A stretch of 64,000 nucleotides of DNA from Earliella scabrosa (Eukaryota > Basidiomycota > Agaricomycetes > Polyporales > Polyporaceae). Under the pieces are notes generated by a model. It saw only the letters and a list, made by a program, of their open reading frames with translations, searched no databases and was not told the DNA's origin. Made by a program: the position numbers and the translations under genes. Position 1 is the stretch's first letter. Every line of letters begins with the position of its first letter. Below, piece by piece: positions 22,645-34,380 of the stretch. The DNA is taken from NCBI GenBank assembly GCA_022605405.1, contig JABYQQ010000005.1, forward strand, positions 1,736,001 to 1,800,000, read 5' to 3'.

Positions 22645-25600
22645 ATGGAGCGATCCGATTCTACATCCTCGAACGGCTCCGCCAGGCTCAGACAGAACTC
22701 GGCCCTGGAGGGTGGCCAGTTTGCCTATCAGAAGGCTCTGCTCGAGCGGACCTCTTCTCGGACTGGGACCCTCCACCGCACTGGTTCACAGTCGCGCAAT
22801 ACTCTCTTGACCACACCCACTGGAAATTCGGGTTCGGGGCCCACAACGCCCAATGCAACAAGGAAATGGACACCGTCCCACCGCGTTGGTGGTAGTCTGG
22901 ATATCAGTGCCGTGCGAGGGAAGTGGGAGGAGCGTTCGAGGGCAGCTGAAGGTATGACTTCTGAAGGTCGTCCGCAAACTGCAGATCGTCTCGCAGACAG
23001 GTCGCGATCGGATGCACCTACGCCTTCGCCCGCCCGTTCATCCATGGATACCCCAGTCCGGTCGCGGTCTATCGACAGGTTCGCATTTCCACCCGCGTCG
23101 CCTGCACGCAGCGAAACGTTACCGTCCGACTACTCCCCATCTCCTCCATCCAAGCGATATACAATGCCGGCTCCCATCATTGCGTCGCCACTATCCCCGA
23201 ATACTACGGGGGTTTCAGTCGTGAATCCTGACTCTCCCAGCTCCAGTGGTTTCTCCGGTCCAGAACCACAGCGCATTCACCTTCCTATTTCCACCCCCTT
23301 GCAATCTTCGTCAATCGCTGCCGTAAGACATTTGAGTTCCTACGCGACCGCAGGCGACCCTTCCAGCTACACATCTTCCACAAGACTCCGTCGGTCGAAT
23401 ACACTGGAGAGCGTCAACCAGAACTCCACAGGGTCATCCGTTTCGTCTGAGAACTCGTTACGCTCAGTAACCACCAATCAGACAACGGTCCCAAATTCGC
23501 CGGATTCCTCCTCGTCCGTCCCCAGACGACGACCTACCTCATTATATGGTGATAGGGATGCCTCTCTATCCTCTCCCGAGCGACCGACCCGTCGGCCTTT
23601 GTCAAGTCTTGGCATGTCGCGCACTACCAGTTCCCCAGACAAGCCTGGTTCGACCAGCGTTCCTCCTTCGCCCTCGTCCGCATCCCCATCCAACCCCATG
23701 TTTCCCACTCAGTACCGCAGCTCCTTCATGGCCAAGAAGCGCGGACTTGATCACCTGGGAACAGGTGCTCCTTCTCGTCGTTTGGAGCGTATCGCGAGCG
23801 GAGACGCACCAGACGACTGGCCTGGCACACCTCTTCCGGTCGACGAGCCGCCACCTCCATCTCCAGAGAAGGACAGGTTCGGCAGACGAGAGGATCGCTT
23901 GTATAGTAGGCGGGATTGGAGGCAACTATCTCCTGAGCGCCCGAGTAAAGCTCTTCCCGAACCGAGGCTAGAGATCAGACCAGAGCCGAAGCAGGAGCTT
24001 GTCATTCCTAGTGTCACGAACGTGGACGATGTTGTCGGTGTACCCCGAAGAAAGCGCCTCCTTCGCGACACTATTCCGAGCAACGCGCCATTACCCTCTT
24101 CGCGCCTAACCCGAGGCCTGTGGGCCGACGTGCAGAGGCATCTCATCCAGGCGTACGAGTATCTATGTCACGTCGGAGAAGCAAAGGAGTGGATTGAGGG
24201 ATGCTTAGGAGCCGAGTTGCCGTTCGGAGTCGTTGAGATGGAGGAGCAGCTCCGGAATGGTGTCGTGCTCGCAAAGCTCGTTCGTGTCTTCCAGGGTGAG
24301 GCAGCTGTGCGCAGGATCTACGAAGTAAGCGAAACCCCAACTTCCCGCATGAACGCTGCTTATGCATCATTATTGTAGGCGCCCAAGCTGGACTTCAGAC
24401 ATTCCGACAACATTAACCATTTCTTCGCCTTCGTTCGCTATGTTGGCCTTCCCGAGGTAAGCCACGCGACCGTGCAAGGTACAGACGTGGTATTGACTTT
24501 GCATAATAAGGGGTTCATCTTCGAGTTGACTGATCTATACGAGAAGAAGAACTTCCCGAAGGTCATCTACTGCATTCATGCACTGAGGTACGACATCCCA
24601 GTAATTGAACCGGAGCTCGCTCTGATCGCGTCATTTTCGCAGTCACTTGCTTGCTCGTCGCGGCCTTGCCCGTCGAATCGGTAACCTCGTTGGTCAGTTG
24701 CAGTTCTCGGATGACCAGCTGCAGAAGACCCAGCGAGGGCTCAAGGAGGCTGGTGTCCCCATGCCAAACTTCGGTAACGTTGGGCGCGAACTCGCGAAGG
24801 AGATCAACGAAGAGCCCGAGGAGGAACCCGAAACTGAGGATGAACGTGAGTTGCACAAGCCCTCCACACACTATTGACCCTCATGACGGGAACAGGTCGT
24901 GATCGCCTCTTGCTGGAGTGCGAGGATTCCATCATCGCACTACAAGCAGCCGCTCGCGCGTTCCTCGTTCGCAAAGATCAGGTCACTCAACGTGCTCGCA
25001 TGCGCCTTGCAGAGCGATACGTGCCAAAGGTGCAAGCCATCTGTCGTGCAGCGCTAGTCAGGAAGCAGCTGCAACAGGCTCGCAAAGAGCGCCGCAACCT
25101 CGCACCATTCGTTGTTGCCCTTCAGGCGCATGCTCGTGGTGTCCTTGTGAGAAGAGAGTGGAAGCAGCATCTCCGCCGCATCCGGGCGACCATCCCATAC
25201 GTCGTGAAGGTGCAGGCGCAATCACGAGGCGTGCTGGTCCGCCGTAGATTCCAGAAGCTCAAGTCCGCGATCAAGAACTGCAAGGTCTCTGTGGTTAAAC
25301 TCCAGTCAGTCGCGCGCGCTCGCATCGCGCAGCGCAGCCACAAGGAGATCGCGAAGTCCTTCGCGAAGCCCGTTGTGCTGGGCAACATCGTCGCGCTCCA
25401 GGCGCAGGCCCGCGGGGCGCTGCTGCGTGCGCGTCTCGCGCGCCAGGACGCCAAGCTCGCTCGCGCCGAATCTGGTGTCGTACGTCTGCAGGCTCAAGTG
25501 CGCGGTGTGCTCGTTCGGAGACGCGTCCGTGCTCAACTGGCCAAGCTCGAGGACGTCACCGACCTGGTTGTGCGCATCCAGGCTGCCGTGCGGACATACC

Positions 25601-28600
25601 TCGCCAGGAAGCGGCTGTTGAACCTCATCCGCAGTCTGCGCAAGGCTACCCCGGCGCTCATCGGACTGCAGTCTATCGCACGTGCGAAGCTTGCGCGACA
25701 ACAGCACCAGGCGATGCATCGCGCTCTGTCTGAGGTCAAGGTCGTCAAGGCTGTGGGTATCTTCCAGGCGCGAGCCCGTGCAGCGCTTGCTCGCTCTCGC
25801 CATGAAGAGCAGAAGAAGAAGCTCGAGTTCGTCGAGCCTGACGTTGTTGGCTTCCAGGCGACCGCACGCGGATACCTCGTCCGCCGCGACTGGATTGCGT
25901 GGAGGGACTACCTGCGCAGCAGCCACCCGCAGGCGACCGCGCTACAGGCGCTCCTGCGCGGTGTGTTGCAGCGCAGGAAGTTCCGCGCGAAGATGCAGTA
26001 CTATCGTTCGAACCTCGACAAGATCGTCCAGATCCAATCGCTCTTCCGTGCAAAGGAGACGCGCGAGCAGTACCGCCAGCTCACACTCGGCACGAACGTC
26101 ACCGTGGGCACGATCAAGAACTTTGTGCACCTGCTCGACGACTCGGAGGCGGATTTCCAGGAGGAGATCAAGGTCGAGCGACTCCGCCAGGAGGTCGTCA
26201 AGCGCATTCGGGAGAACCAGGCACTCGAGCACGACGTGAGCGAGCTCGACGTCAAGATCGCGCTCGTGGTGCAGAACGTCAAGAACTTCGAGGAGCTCGT
26301 CAAGGCCCGTCGGCGTCTCGGCGCTGACAATGCCGCCATTCACGCGGCGAGGGCGTCGGTTCTCGCTGCGCATGGTGATCCGTTCGCGAGCCCGAGTACC
26401 TTGGATCGCACGGCGAAGCGCAAGCTCGAGCTGTACCAGCAGCTGTTCTATCTACTGCAGACCGATGGCAAGTACTTGACACACTTGTTCGCGGTGCTGT
26501 CGGCAGAGGACAACTGGGAGAAGAACAGGCGCCTGATCGAACGCGTCGTCCTGACTCTCTTCGGATATGGGCAAGCCCCTCGGGAGGAGTATTTGCTGCT
26601 CAAGTTCTTTCAGGCAAGTGTACATTCATGTCTTGTGCTCGTTGGTGAATTGACAGTGCGATAGACCGCTGTGCACGAGGAGGTCGCGGCTGCAAAGACG
26701 GTGAATGACGTCATTCATGCGCATCCCACGTTCATCAACGTCGCAGTCAAGTACTTGCGGCCCAAGCAGACCGCCTACATCCAGAGCACGCTTCAGGGCG
26801 TCATTCGCGAGGTGATCAATGCTGACGACCTCAACTTGGAGACCGACCCGTGCTTGGTACGTAACTAAAACGTCAGTCGCAGTTGAGATTCCTCGGCTGA
26901 CAACGTTTCCAGATCTACCGCTCTCGGAGGGATCTCGAGGAGATGCGTGGTGTGCTAGGCAACAAGGCCAAGGACGTCGCCTTCCATCAAGCATTGCAGG
27001 ATCCCGATACTCGTGCCGAGTACATCCGCCGTTAGTAGGCTATGCCCTGATTCTTCGTTTTTGCTCACAGCAGTCTACAGATCTGCAGGTTCTGCAGTGG
27101 TGGACTGAGGAGTTTGTGCGCGCCATCACCTCTTCGCTTGGCAAGATGCCCTATGGAATGCGTTACATGGCACGAGAAACGCTGAGCGCCGTCAAGGTGA
27201 GAAAGAATGCTATCATAATCGTGTTCACATTGGTTGATATCCTCGTTGCAGGCGAAGTTCCCCGACGCACCTACTGAAGCATGCGCGGCGTGCATAGCTA
27301 GGCTAGTGTATTACCGCTACATCAATCCTGCGATCATGTAAGTTGTGCAAGCTTTCGTGTTGGTAGTTTGTTGACGTAGTGTTAGCACGCCCGAGACGTT
27401 CGACATTGTCTCGACTACGGTTGACATCGAGTCGCGCAAGAACCTCGCTCAGATTTCCAAGATGCTCACCCAGATCACGAGCGGCGCTGAGTTCAGCGAA
27501 GACAGTCCGGCTTACCTGCCTGTCAACGACTACATTCGCAAGAGCATTGCTGTCATCTCTGCATGGCTCGTGGAAGGTATGTCAGTATTCTCAAGATCAA
27601 TTTCTTGTTACTCATAGCTCATCCCAGTTGCGAATGTGTCCGACGCTGAGACCGAGTTCCACGCTCACGAGTTCTTGGACGCGACCATCCAGCCGAGACC
27701 GATCTGGATCTCACCCAATGAGGTCTACTCGATGCACCGGCTTTTGTCGCAGTATCTTGATCAGCTGGTGAGTACATTCTTTCAGAGCTGAACGTCACTA
27801 CTCACGCACACATAATGCAGTCACCTGCACGCGATGACACCTTGCGAGTCATCCTGACAGAACTGGACGGTGTGCCCAACGTTGGTAGCGATGAGCTGAA
27901 CGAGGCTCGTGACACCGCTATCGAACTACAGCTGTCCAATCGTTTCGCCAAAGTCAGAGGTGAGTGATATACGGACTGATGCGGAGCTTTCTCTGACATG
28001 GTTGCAGATCCGCGAGCGGACGAGAAGGCCTTGTGGGTACAAGCAAAGCGGGCTGTGCTGGCCATTCTCCGCGTTCAGCCCGCGAAGGATCTTGTCGAAT
28101 CGCTGATGCAACCTGTGACGGACGAGCACGAGTACGTCTGGGAAGGCATTCTTGAAGAGATGGAGCGGGACATGATGCGCCATCAACGACGAATGCCTTC
28201 TACCACCGGCGCGGATACTGCATACCGCTTGGAGGACATTCGATCGTAAGACCCTTCCTCCTAAACTTCGCTTGTGCTTCTGCTCATCTCTTGCGTAGCA
28301 TGACGTTCCGAGAGGTCAAGGCCCATGCCATCTACTTCCTGCTTGAGCTCGAAAAGCAAGGGAAGATCACTCGTATGGACGGGTACCAAGGCATTCTGAA
28401 CGCGATTGCCGGCGACGTTCGTAGCAAGAACCGGAGGAGGGTCCAACGTCAGCACGAAAAGGAAAGCCTAGATGAATCCTTGAAGCATTTGGCCGAGCGC
28501 AAGAAGTACTACGAGGAGCAGATCAAACAGTACCACGACTATGTCGAAACCGCGATGAACACGATGCAGCGTGGGAAAGGGTGTGTCATTACTCTCAGAC

Positions 28601-29075
28601 GCTCCTGGATGTCCGTACTGACCGTCCATCAGCAAACGTCGACTGCTTCCTTTCACCCAGCAGTACTTCCACATGCGCGAACTGCAGAAGGCTGGCAAGA
28701 TGCCGCAGTTTGGTTCCTTCAAGTACTCCGCTGCGCGGTTCTACGACAAAGGCATCCTCTTGTCCATCGAGAACTACTCACCCCGTCAGTTCGACAAGCT
28801 CGACATCGTCATGTCGTCGAATGCGGTTGGCGTGTTCACGATTGAGATCTTCAACCACGCGCTCGGCATTACGAACCGCATGGCGACTCAAGATGTGAAG
28901 ATGGAGGATCTCCTGCAGGCCCAGTTCGAAGACCGTGCATCGCTATCCTTGTTCAACGGTCTCGCCAAGTTCAACCTCAACCTATTGTTATGGCAGATCA
29001 ACAAGAAGTATGCTTGCATCACCTAGCACCTCTCAATTGATGCTGACCCTCTGTTCGTATAGATTCTATCGATAG
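22645..29075 (+). CDS. IQG1: IQGAP, cytokinetic actomyosin ring scaffold (Iqg1/Rng2)
   Basis: This protein organises F-actin, myosin II and formin at the division site. Sixteen exons close to 1881 aa: 22645-24324, 24379-24456, 24511-24587, 24643-24845, 24896-26613, 26665-26856, 26913-27030, 27081-27196, 27252-27337, 27386-27576, 27628-27767, 27821-27959, 28008-28245, 28299-28580, 28633-29007, 29063-29075. Layout: a disordered Ser/Pro-rich N-terminus (aa 1-480); a calponin-homology domain (aa 486-640, GLWADVQRHLIQAYEYLC to KVIYCIHALR); about 13 IQ-like repeats (aa 680-1075, e.g. VVALQAHARGVLVRREW); a RasGAP-like domain containing FFQTAVHEEV, where Thr replaces the catalytic Arg finger as in all IQGAPs; and a RasGAP C-terminal region with MRELQKAGKMPQFGSFKYSA. 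Intron 5 is GC-AG (26614-26664). The last coding exon is 13 nt and encodes KFYR. Confidence 0.95.
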
Positions 29076-29475
29076 CCGTACCACCACAGCTGCATCATCT
29101 TTGTTTGCTATTACGACCCCTGTCATGACCTGATGGCTTACACTACCGCTTAATTATTTGGTGAATCCCCTACTCACTTGTACCGATACTCAGTACTCAA
29201 GAACAGCAGCACCTCGATGTATCATGACATTCAATCTCTGTCTAGGACTTGACTTCGTTTTCGTGACTCTCGCAATATATCCATTCTCTTCCGCTTGACA
29301 CCTACCTCTCTGTACCCACGTAACTCGTGCCTTAGCACAGTTATTCCGGCGATGAAGAACCTAGTGGGGAAGTTTGATCCTTCGTCAATAGTCGTAAGAT
29401 AGCAACAGGGCAGTCATCTCGTCTATCGTACAGCGCTATCTTTGGCGTACAGCGAGAAGCAAGTCGCTGTTCCAT

Positions 29476-31990
29476 TCATAGGGTGAAACGGAAGTCAGGG
29501 TGCCGGTCGCCAATGGGCGCACGGGTTTTACCAGAGTCCCACAGCTCCTGATACTTCGTAAGGTTGTCTTGCCGGCGGCCCTCCGCGCGAGCCTTGTTCT
29601 CCCACCAGCAGTACATCCTTACGGTCGCCGTGAGCGTGGCGGTGGCGCGAAATTAGATCGCGGACTTACACGTTGCAGAACATGGCAATCCAGGCCATGC
29701 ATACGAAGCCCAAGGTGATGCTATGCCCGCGGATGTACGTCGGTGCTTGAGAAGAATCATAGGTGAATGTCGCGATGAATCCTCTACACGAGACATCAGT
29801 ACCGGCGCAACTAACAAGAGAGCAGTTCGAAATATGGACAACGCACCCGCAGTTCGAAATCGCGAGTTGAAGGGCAATAGTTGTGGCCTTCTTATAGTGA
29901 CCAGCGCTGTTGTTTGGCAGGATAGACAGGATACATGGTCCACATGGATAGCTAGAGGAGATTTCGTTCAGGACGTGAGAGCCTTCGATTCTCAGGACGC
30001 GATGTTGGACTCACATTCCGGTCGCCATAAGGAAGACTATCCCACGGAGTTAGCTGAGACCTGATCCCAGAATAGCGTCGCCACGCACCTGCAGCGTAGC
30101 GTTGTGTGTTGGTCTGATAGCCAAAAATACGTGAGTAGCGTTCCTAGCCATGATCGTTTGCAGTCGTTTCCTACCTTCGCGGCTATGGCGAGAATATACC
30201 CTGAACGTCGCAAGCCGTCAGTTTGCGTCATGCAGTGACCGTCCACGGCACTCACCTGCGATATTGATGGGCAAAAACATGAGGATGAAAGGTCCTCGCC
30301 ATTTGAGTCTGTCACTCGCGATGGCCACCACGACAGTCATGACCACGGCAGGCACATATGGAGGAACTGTAACAGGCGGTTGCTTAGTGGATTATGGGCG
30401 TCAACGTGGTCTGATCCTGACCTGTATGCAGCTGCGCTTCACCTCCCGAGTAGCCCAATCCAGCCACAATAGTCGGGCTGCGAGGCGGTTAGACCATTCT
30501 CGATCTTGGAAGTCAGCACTTACAGGAACAAGGAGAATGAGTATAGACTGATGATAATTCCCATGTATGAAAGGGCAGTCATCCAGACCTGGGGATCCTT
30601 GAAGCCTAAGCGATCCACGTTAGCGAAAGCTTGTACTACGGTCACAGAATTGCGCACCCCGGACAACTTCGCCCCACTCGAACTGCTCGTCTTCGATGTT
30701 GACGACGAGTTGTTCCGACGCTGGATGAACCTCCACCTTTGCTTCGCTGCTCTTCTCGGGGTCGGCAATCGGATTGGTGATTCGTTGCGAAGGTTCAGAT
30801 AGCGGCGCGGTGGTGGTGACACCGAACGCGGTCCGAAGACGAGCCACTTGCCATTCGTCATGATTGTAAGAATCCATGCTCATTAATCAAAGCCGTATGC
30901 CACTTACGTGCAAACTCTCGCTCTTCGTCCGTGAAGAAGCTTGCAGATTGAATGTCCGCAGGCAGGAAGATCATGGACGTGAGCGCGATGACAACGGTGG
31001 CGATTCCCTCCAGGATGAAGATCCACCGCCATCCGGCCAAGCCTCCGACATCTTCCATCTTGATGATCGCAGTGGCGAGAAGACCTGGGAGAGTGTTATG
31101 AGGAGCGACATGACATGTTACCAGCAGAACGAACCTCCAAACGCTCCAGACAACGAGGCAGATGCGTAGAAGATGCCAACGCTTCCCACAGAACATGAGA
31201 GATGGCACTGTCTCAGCCGGATATGTGAGTACTTACCGTTGTTGTAGCTCATGAGGTTTGTAGAGCGTACTCAAGTACAGCATCTAGAGCAATTGACTTC
31301 AGCATCCGGCTCTGATAAGGATAAACTGGAGGATGCATACAATACCGGGTAGAAGACCGCCCTCGCATAAGCCGAGGAAGAACCGGATAGCCAACAAACC
31401 GCTGTAGTTCTGTACAAGACCACTCAATGTGGTCACAGTGCCCCACATCACGACGAGGAAGGGAAGCCATCGGCTAGGTCGGAACTTCTTGAGAACCCAG
31501 TTTGATGCTGTGGGTTTGTGGAGGTGAGCGATGTCTAGTAGGACATGGGATGTGGAACTCACGTAGCTCAACAAGTATGTAAGAGACGTAGAAGACTGCG
31601 ACATAGCGTGAGATGTAACGAAACGACAAGCCGACGAGGAAGTAGAACATACTAGCTAAAGCAGTATTGAATTGTGTTCCATGGAGATGTGTGTCGCGTT
31701 CGAGTCCCGCGATTCTGACGTGCCCGGCCCGCCAACGTGAGTTATTGTACAGAACTCAGATTGGCCCAAAACGCTCACCTAGTGTTTCCGATGTTTGTCC
31801 TATCAATGAAGTTGGCCAACCATAGCTGGAGAGTTCGAAACCCTTTGTCAGCAACTGCTGCTGCTATCCTCTAAGCCACTGGATGACCCACAAAAGCCAA
31901 GGGCGGTAAGACATGGATATCCAGCTTCCACAGGATCCGTCGTGTGAGTTTCCGGTGCGCCTCATCGTGCTGGCTATGTTCTGCGGACAT
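29476..31990 (-). CDS. MFS permease of the Dal5/Tna1 (anion:cation symporter) family
   Basis: This is a plasma-membrane proton symporter predicted to have 12 helices; relatives carry allantoate, nicotinate, pantothenate or biotin. The start at 31990 gives MSAEHSQHDEAHRKLTRRIL, a cytosolic head typical of the family, then LPPLAF joined over a 66-nt intron to LWLANFIDRTNIGNT, the hallmark of helix 1-2. Further pieces are GTQFNTALASMFYFLVG, VLKKFRPSRWLPFLVVMWG, LSGLVQNYSGLLAIRFFLGL and CEGGLLPGI. Then come GLAGWRWIFILEGI, TDEERE and a C-terminus ending HPDFRFTL with TGA at 29478-29476. The gene is cut by many short introns, not all resolved here. The substrate cannot be told from sequence. It converges with IQG1, with 400 bp between stops. 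Confidence 0.87.
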
Positions 31991-33213
31991 GATGGCGGGC
32001 GCAACTGTAGGAGTTCCGATAGGGACAGCTCAGCGGATCGCAACACGGTACGAGCGAGTAGAGGACAGGGGAAAGGTCGTCCTCCGGTGATCCTCGGTTT
32101 CAAGCCGCGTTATATGTACGCGCTACAGTGCACTCGTGTACAAATGGTGCTACAGTTTGAAGAACGCACCTATGACCGGAGCAGGCACGGATCCCAGGCC
32201 TATCAGACTCTCTCGTAATCTATCCCCGCACGTCCGGAATTGGGGCGTCCTTCCAGCAGATTGGGGTGGGTCATGAGTGCGGAGAAAGAAGCCTCAGGTG
32301 CTGATGTTAGCGAACCCAACCGTTCCGTGAACGAGCGGTAGAGTCCAAACGTGGGGTGATTGCACCCAATCTGAGTTCTCAGCTGACATCGTGAGCGGGG
32401 ACGCACGCTATAGTACACGCCAGATCACGAAGTTGATCGTCCTCGAGTCGGGTGCCTATTGTCGCGGGCGACCGACGCAGATTAGTAACAAAAGCGTTTA
32501 CGACCGTTCTGATATGATTCTACGACCGTCGGCGCGAGGCCGTAGGTGCTGACATGGACATGCCGGGCAATGACAGCATGGATAATCCATTCGAAGGACC
32601 TAACGGTGTATGGAGGTCAGCGTGGGTAGTGCTGTTGAATGAATAGAGCGACTCACTTCATGCTCGACTCATGTAGGTGTCTTTGACAAGGCACTCGTAG
32701 TGACACATGACAGAGCTACAACTTCTAGGCAGCCGTTGGGCGGCCAGGGTGGTCGATCACCGCGACGGTCATAGAAGGAGGTGGCAAACCAGATTCTAGG
32801 GGCACAAAGAAGCGCTCATTTGACAAACACGTGTATTGCCCTTCCAACTGGCGGCCCGAGCTCCGATCGCGAGTTCTACACGTAGATAGTTCACTTACTT
32901 GGGGGACTAACCATTGGATTGCCTTTGAGCCAATGCGGCCCAGGAAGCAGTAAAGGTCCATGAATGTAGAATCAACGTGGTACCGTAGAGCGAACAATGA
33001 GCGAGAGGGTATGTACTGTCCGAGTGAAGGTAGGTATGGTAGTAGTACAGGACACTATCCTTGGACGATAGAAGGGAACTGACAGAGTGTCCAATCGTCA
33101 CGATGGTCTGACACGAGTGAACGATCGTGAATGCGAAAATAGATGTGAAACTAGGTGCGGGTCCGCCGCCGCATGAGAGTCCGAATGCTAAGAATGAGCG
33201 TGTGTGGCGGCAT
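31991..33213. other. Intergenic, no supported gene
   Basis: This 1.2 kb separates the MFS gene's 5' end from the 3' end of the peroxygenase-like gene. Base composition falls closer to 50% GC and open frames (31913-32218, 32203-32418, 32725-32997) carry no recognisable domain. It should hold the MFS promoter. I see no transposon ends or repeats. Confidence 0.5.
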
Positions 33214-33991
33214 TCACAGGGTGGCCTTCCCAGAGAGGGCCATCTCGTTCTCGACGTTGGTGATCTCGCGGACGTTGCCAATAAGTCCCAGGAGCCCGAC
33301 TTCGCTGAGCGGACCCTGCCAGCCGGCCGGGAGCCTCTCCTGCCCGAGCCATTCCTCCAGGAACGCCTTCGGCACGACAAGCTCATCGCCCTCGGTGCTG
33401 CTTCCCGAAGCATGGTCAGAAACGCGGACGCCGAAGACCTCGTGGATGAGGTCAAGTTCGCCCTTCGACACGAATGACTGCGTGGAGTCGAGCGGGCGTG
33501 AGGCAGCTTGCCTTGTGAGCTGCGCTCTGCACAGGTCCCTGCGGGTAAGGTGGTCCGTGGTGGAGGTTTCCAGCAGGTGGCGCAGCAGGACCGGATCGAC
33601 CGTGGTGGGTGCGTACATCTCCCCCGGAGCGGTGTCCGCATGCACGAGCGAGCCGTCGTGTTCCACCGCGTTGTGCTTCGCGAGGTCGTGAAGGTCAACT
33701 GTCATCCGCAGTCCGTTCCAATGCCCGCACTTCGCCACACCTCCGAGAGACAAGAGGGAGGCGAAGGGCAACGAGATGCCGTATACGTGGCGGAGGGCAG
33801 AGACGAGTTGCGACACAGTCAAGTTGCGTCCGTCATGGGGCCTTGGGAATTTTTAGACATCAATGACATAATGACCGAATTAGTGCCACTCACAAGTACC
33901 CGTGGTTGGCGAGGGCGTTGAGAGCTGGGCAGGGAGAACGGCTATCACCAGGAGTCGCCGGAACGTGGGGGTGGTTGTCGTCGATGGTCAT
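33214..33991 (-). CDS. Short heme-thiolate peroxidase / unspecific peroxygenase-like enzyme
   Basis: Enzymes of this family use H2O2 to insert oxygen into, or halogenate, organic substrates with a Cys-ligated haem. Two exons, 33991-33894 and 33841-33214, close to 241 aa, the size of short-type members. The axial cysteine lies in the PCPALNALANHGYLP motif (about aa 20), whose coding sequence is interrupted by the intron right after GYL. The second signature EHDGSLVHADT (about aa 95-105) matches the EHDxS motif that binds the haem-associated Mg and supplies the distal site. No signal peptide is seen from the 33991 ATG; an in-frame upstream ATG at 34096 adds a His/Pro/Ser-rich stretch that is not a signal either, so the product may be intracellular or the true first exon was missed. 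The 34000-34080 upstream region is G-rich (GTGGTGG repeats). About 390 bp separate it from TCERG1. Confidence 0.8.
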
Positions 33992-34380
33992 GATGGGTCG
34001 TGACAGAGAGAGTGGGTATAGAGGAGAGGACAGAGGAGGGGTGCAGTGGTGGTGGTGGTTGGTGGGGATAGAAGATGACGAAGCTGCGGCTGACAACGGA
34101 CTTTATATCACAGCCCCAATGTGTGTCCACATTCGCAGGCTGCAGCATCACTGAAGCTTCTATGGCGCCAATTGTCCACCAACATAATGCTGCGAGGATA
34201 TCAGCCCGAACAATGTGTAGGTTGGTCTTACCGGATAGGTACCTGTTGGGCGATGCAGCGCAGCACACTGCCTGCGGGACGCTCGCATGATGTTTTGGGA
34301 TTGCACTACCCGGGTACTACTAGCATATATGGACGCAGGAAAAGCTCCGGATACATCTCGAGCGCGAGCGAGGCTCCATT

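Noticed and set aside
31694..31710. GTTCGAGTCC, resembling a tRNA B box
   Set aside because: It is the antisense of the conserved MFS coding segment RIAGLERDTHL; stem pairing fails.
31824..31891. A-box and B-box-like sequences in the first MFS intron (TGGCTTAGAGG and GGTTTCGAACT)
   Set aside because: The acceptor stem and T-arm do not pair, and the stretch is a normal 66-nt intron between conserved transporter exons.
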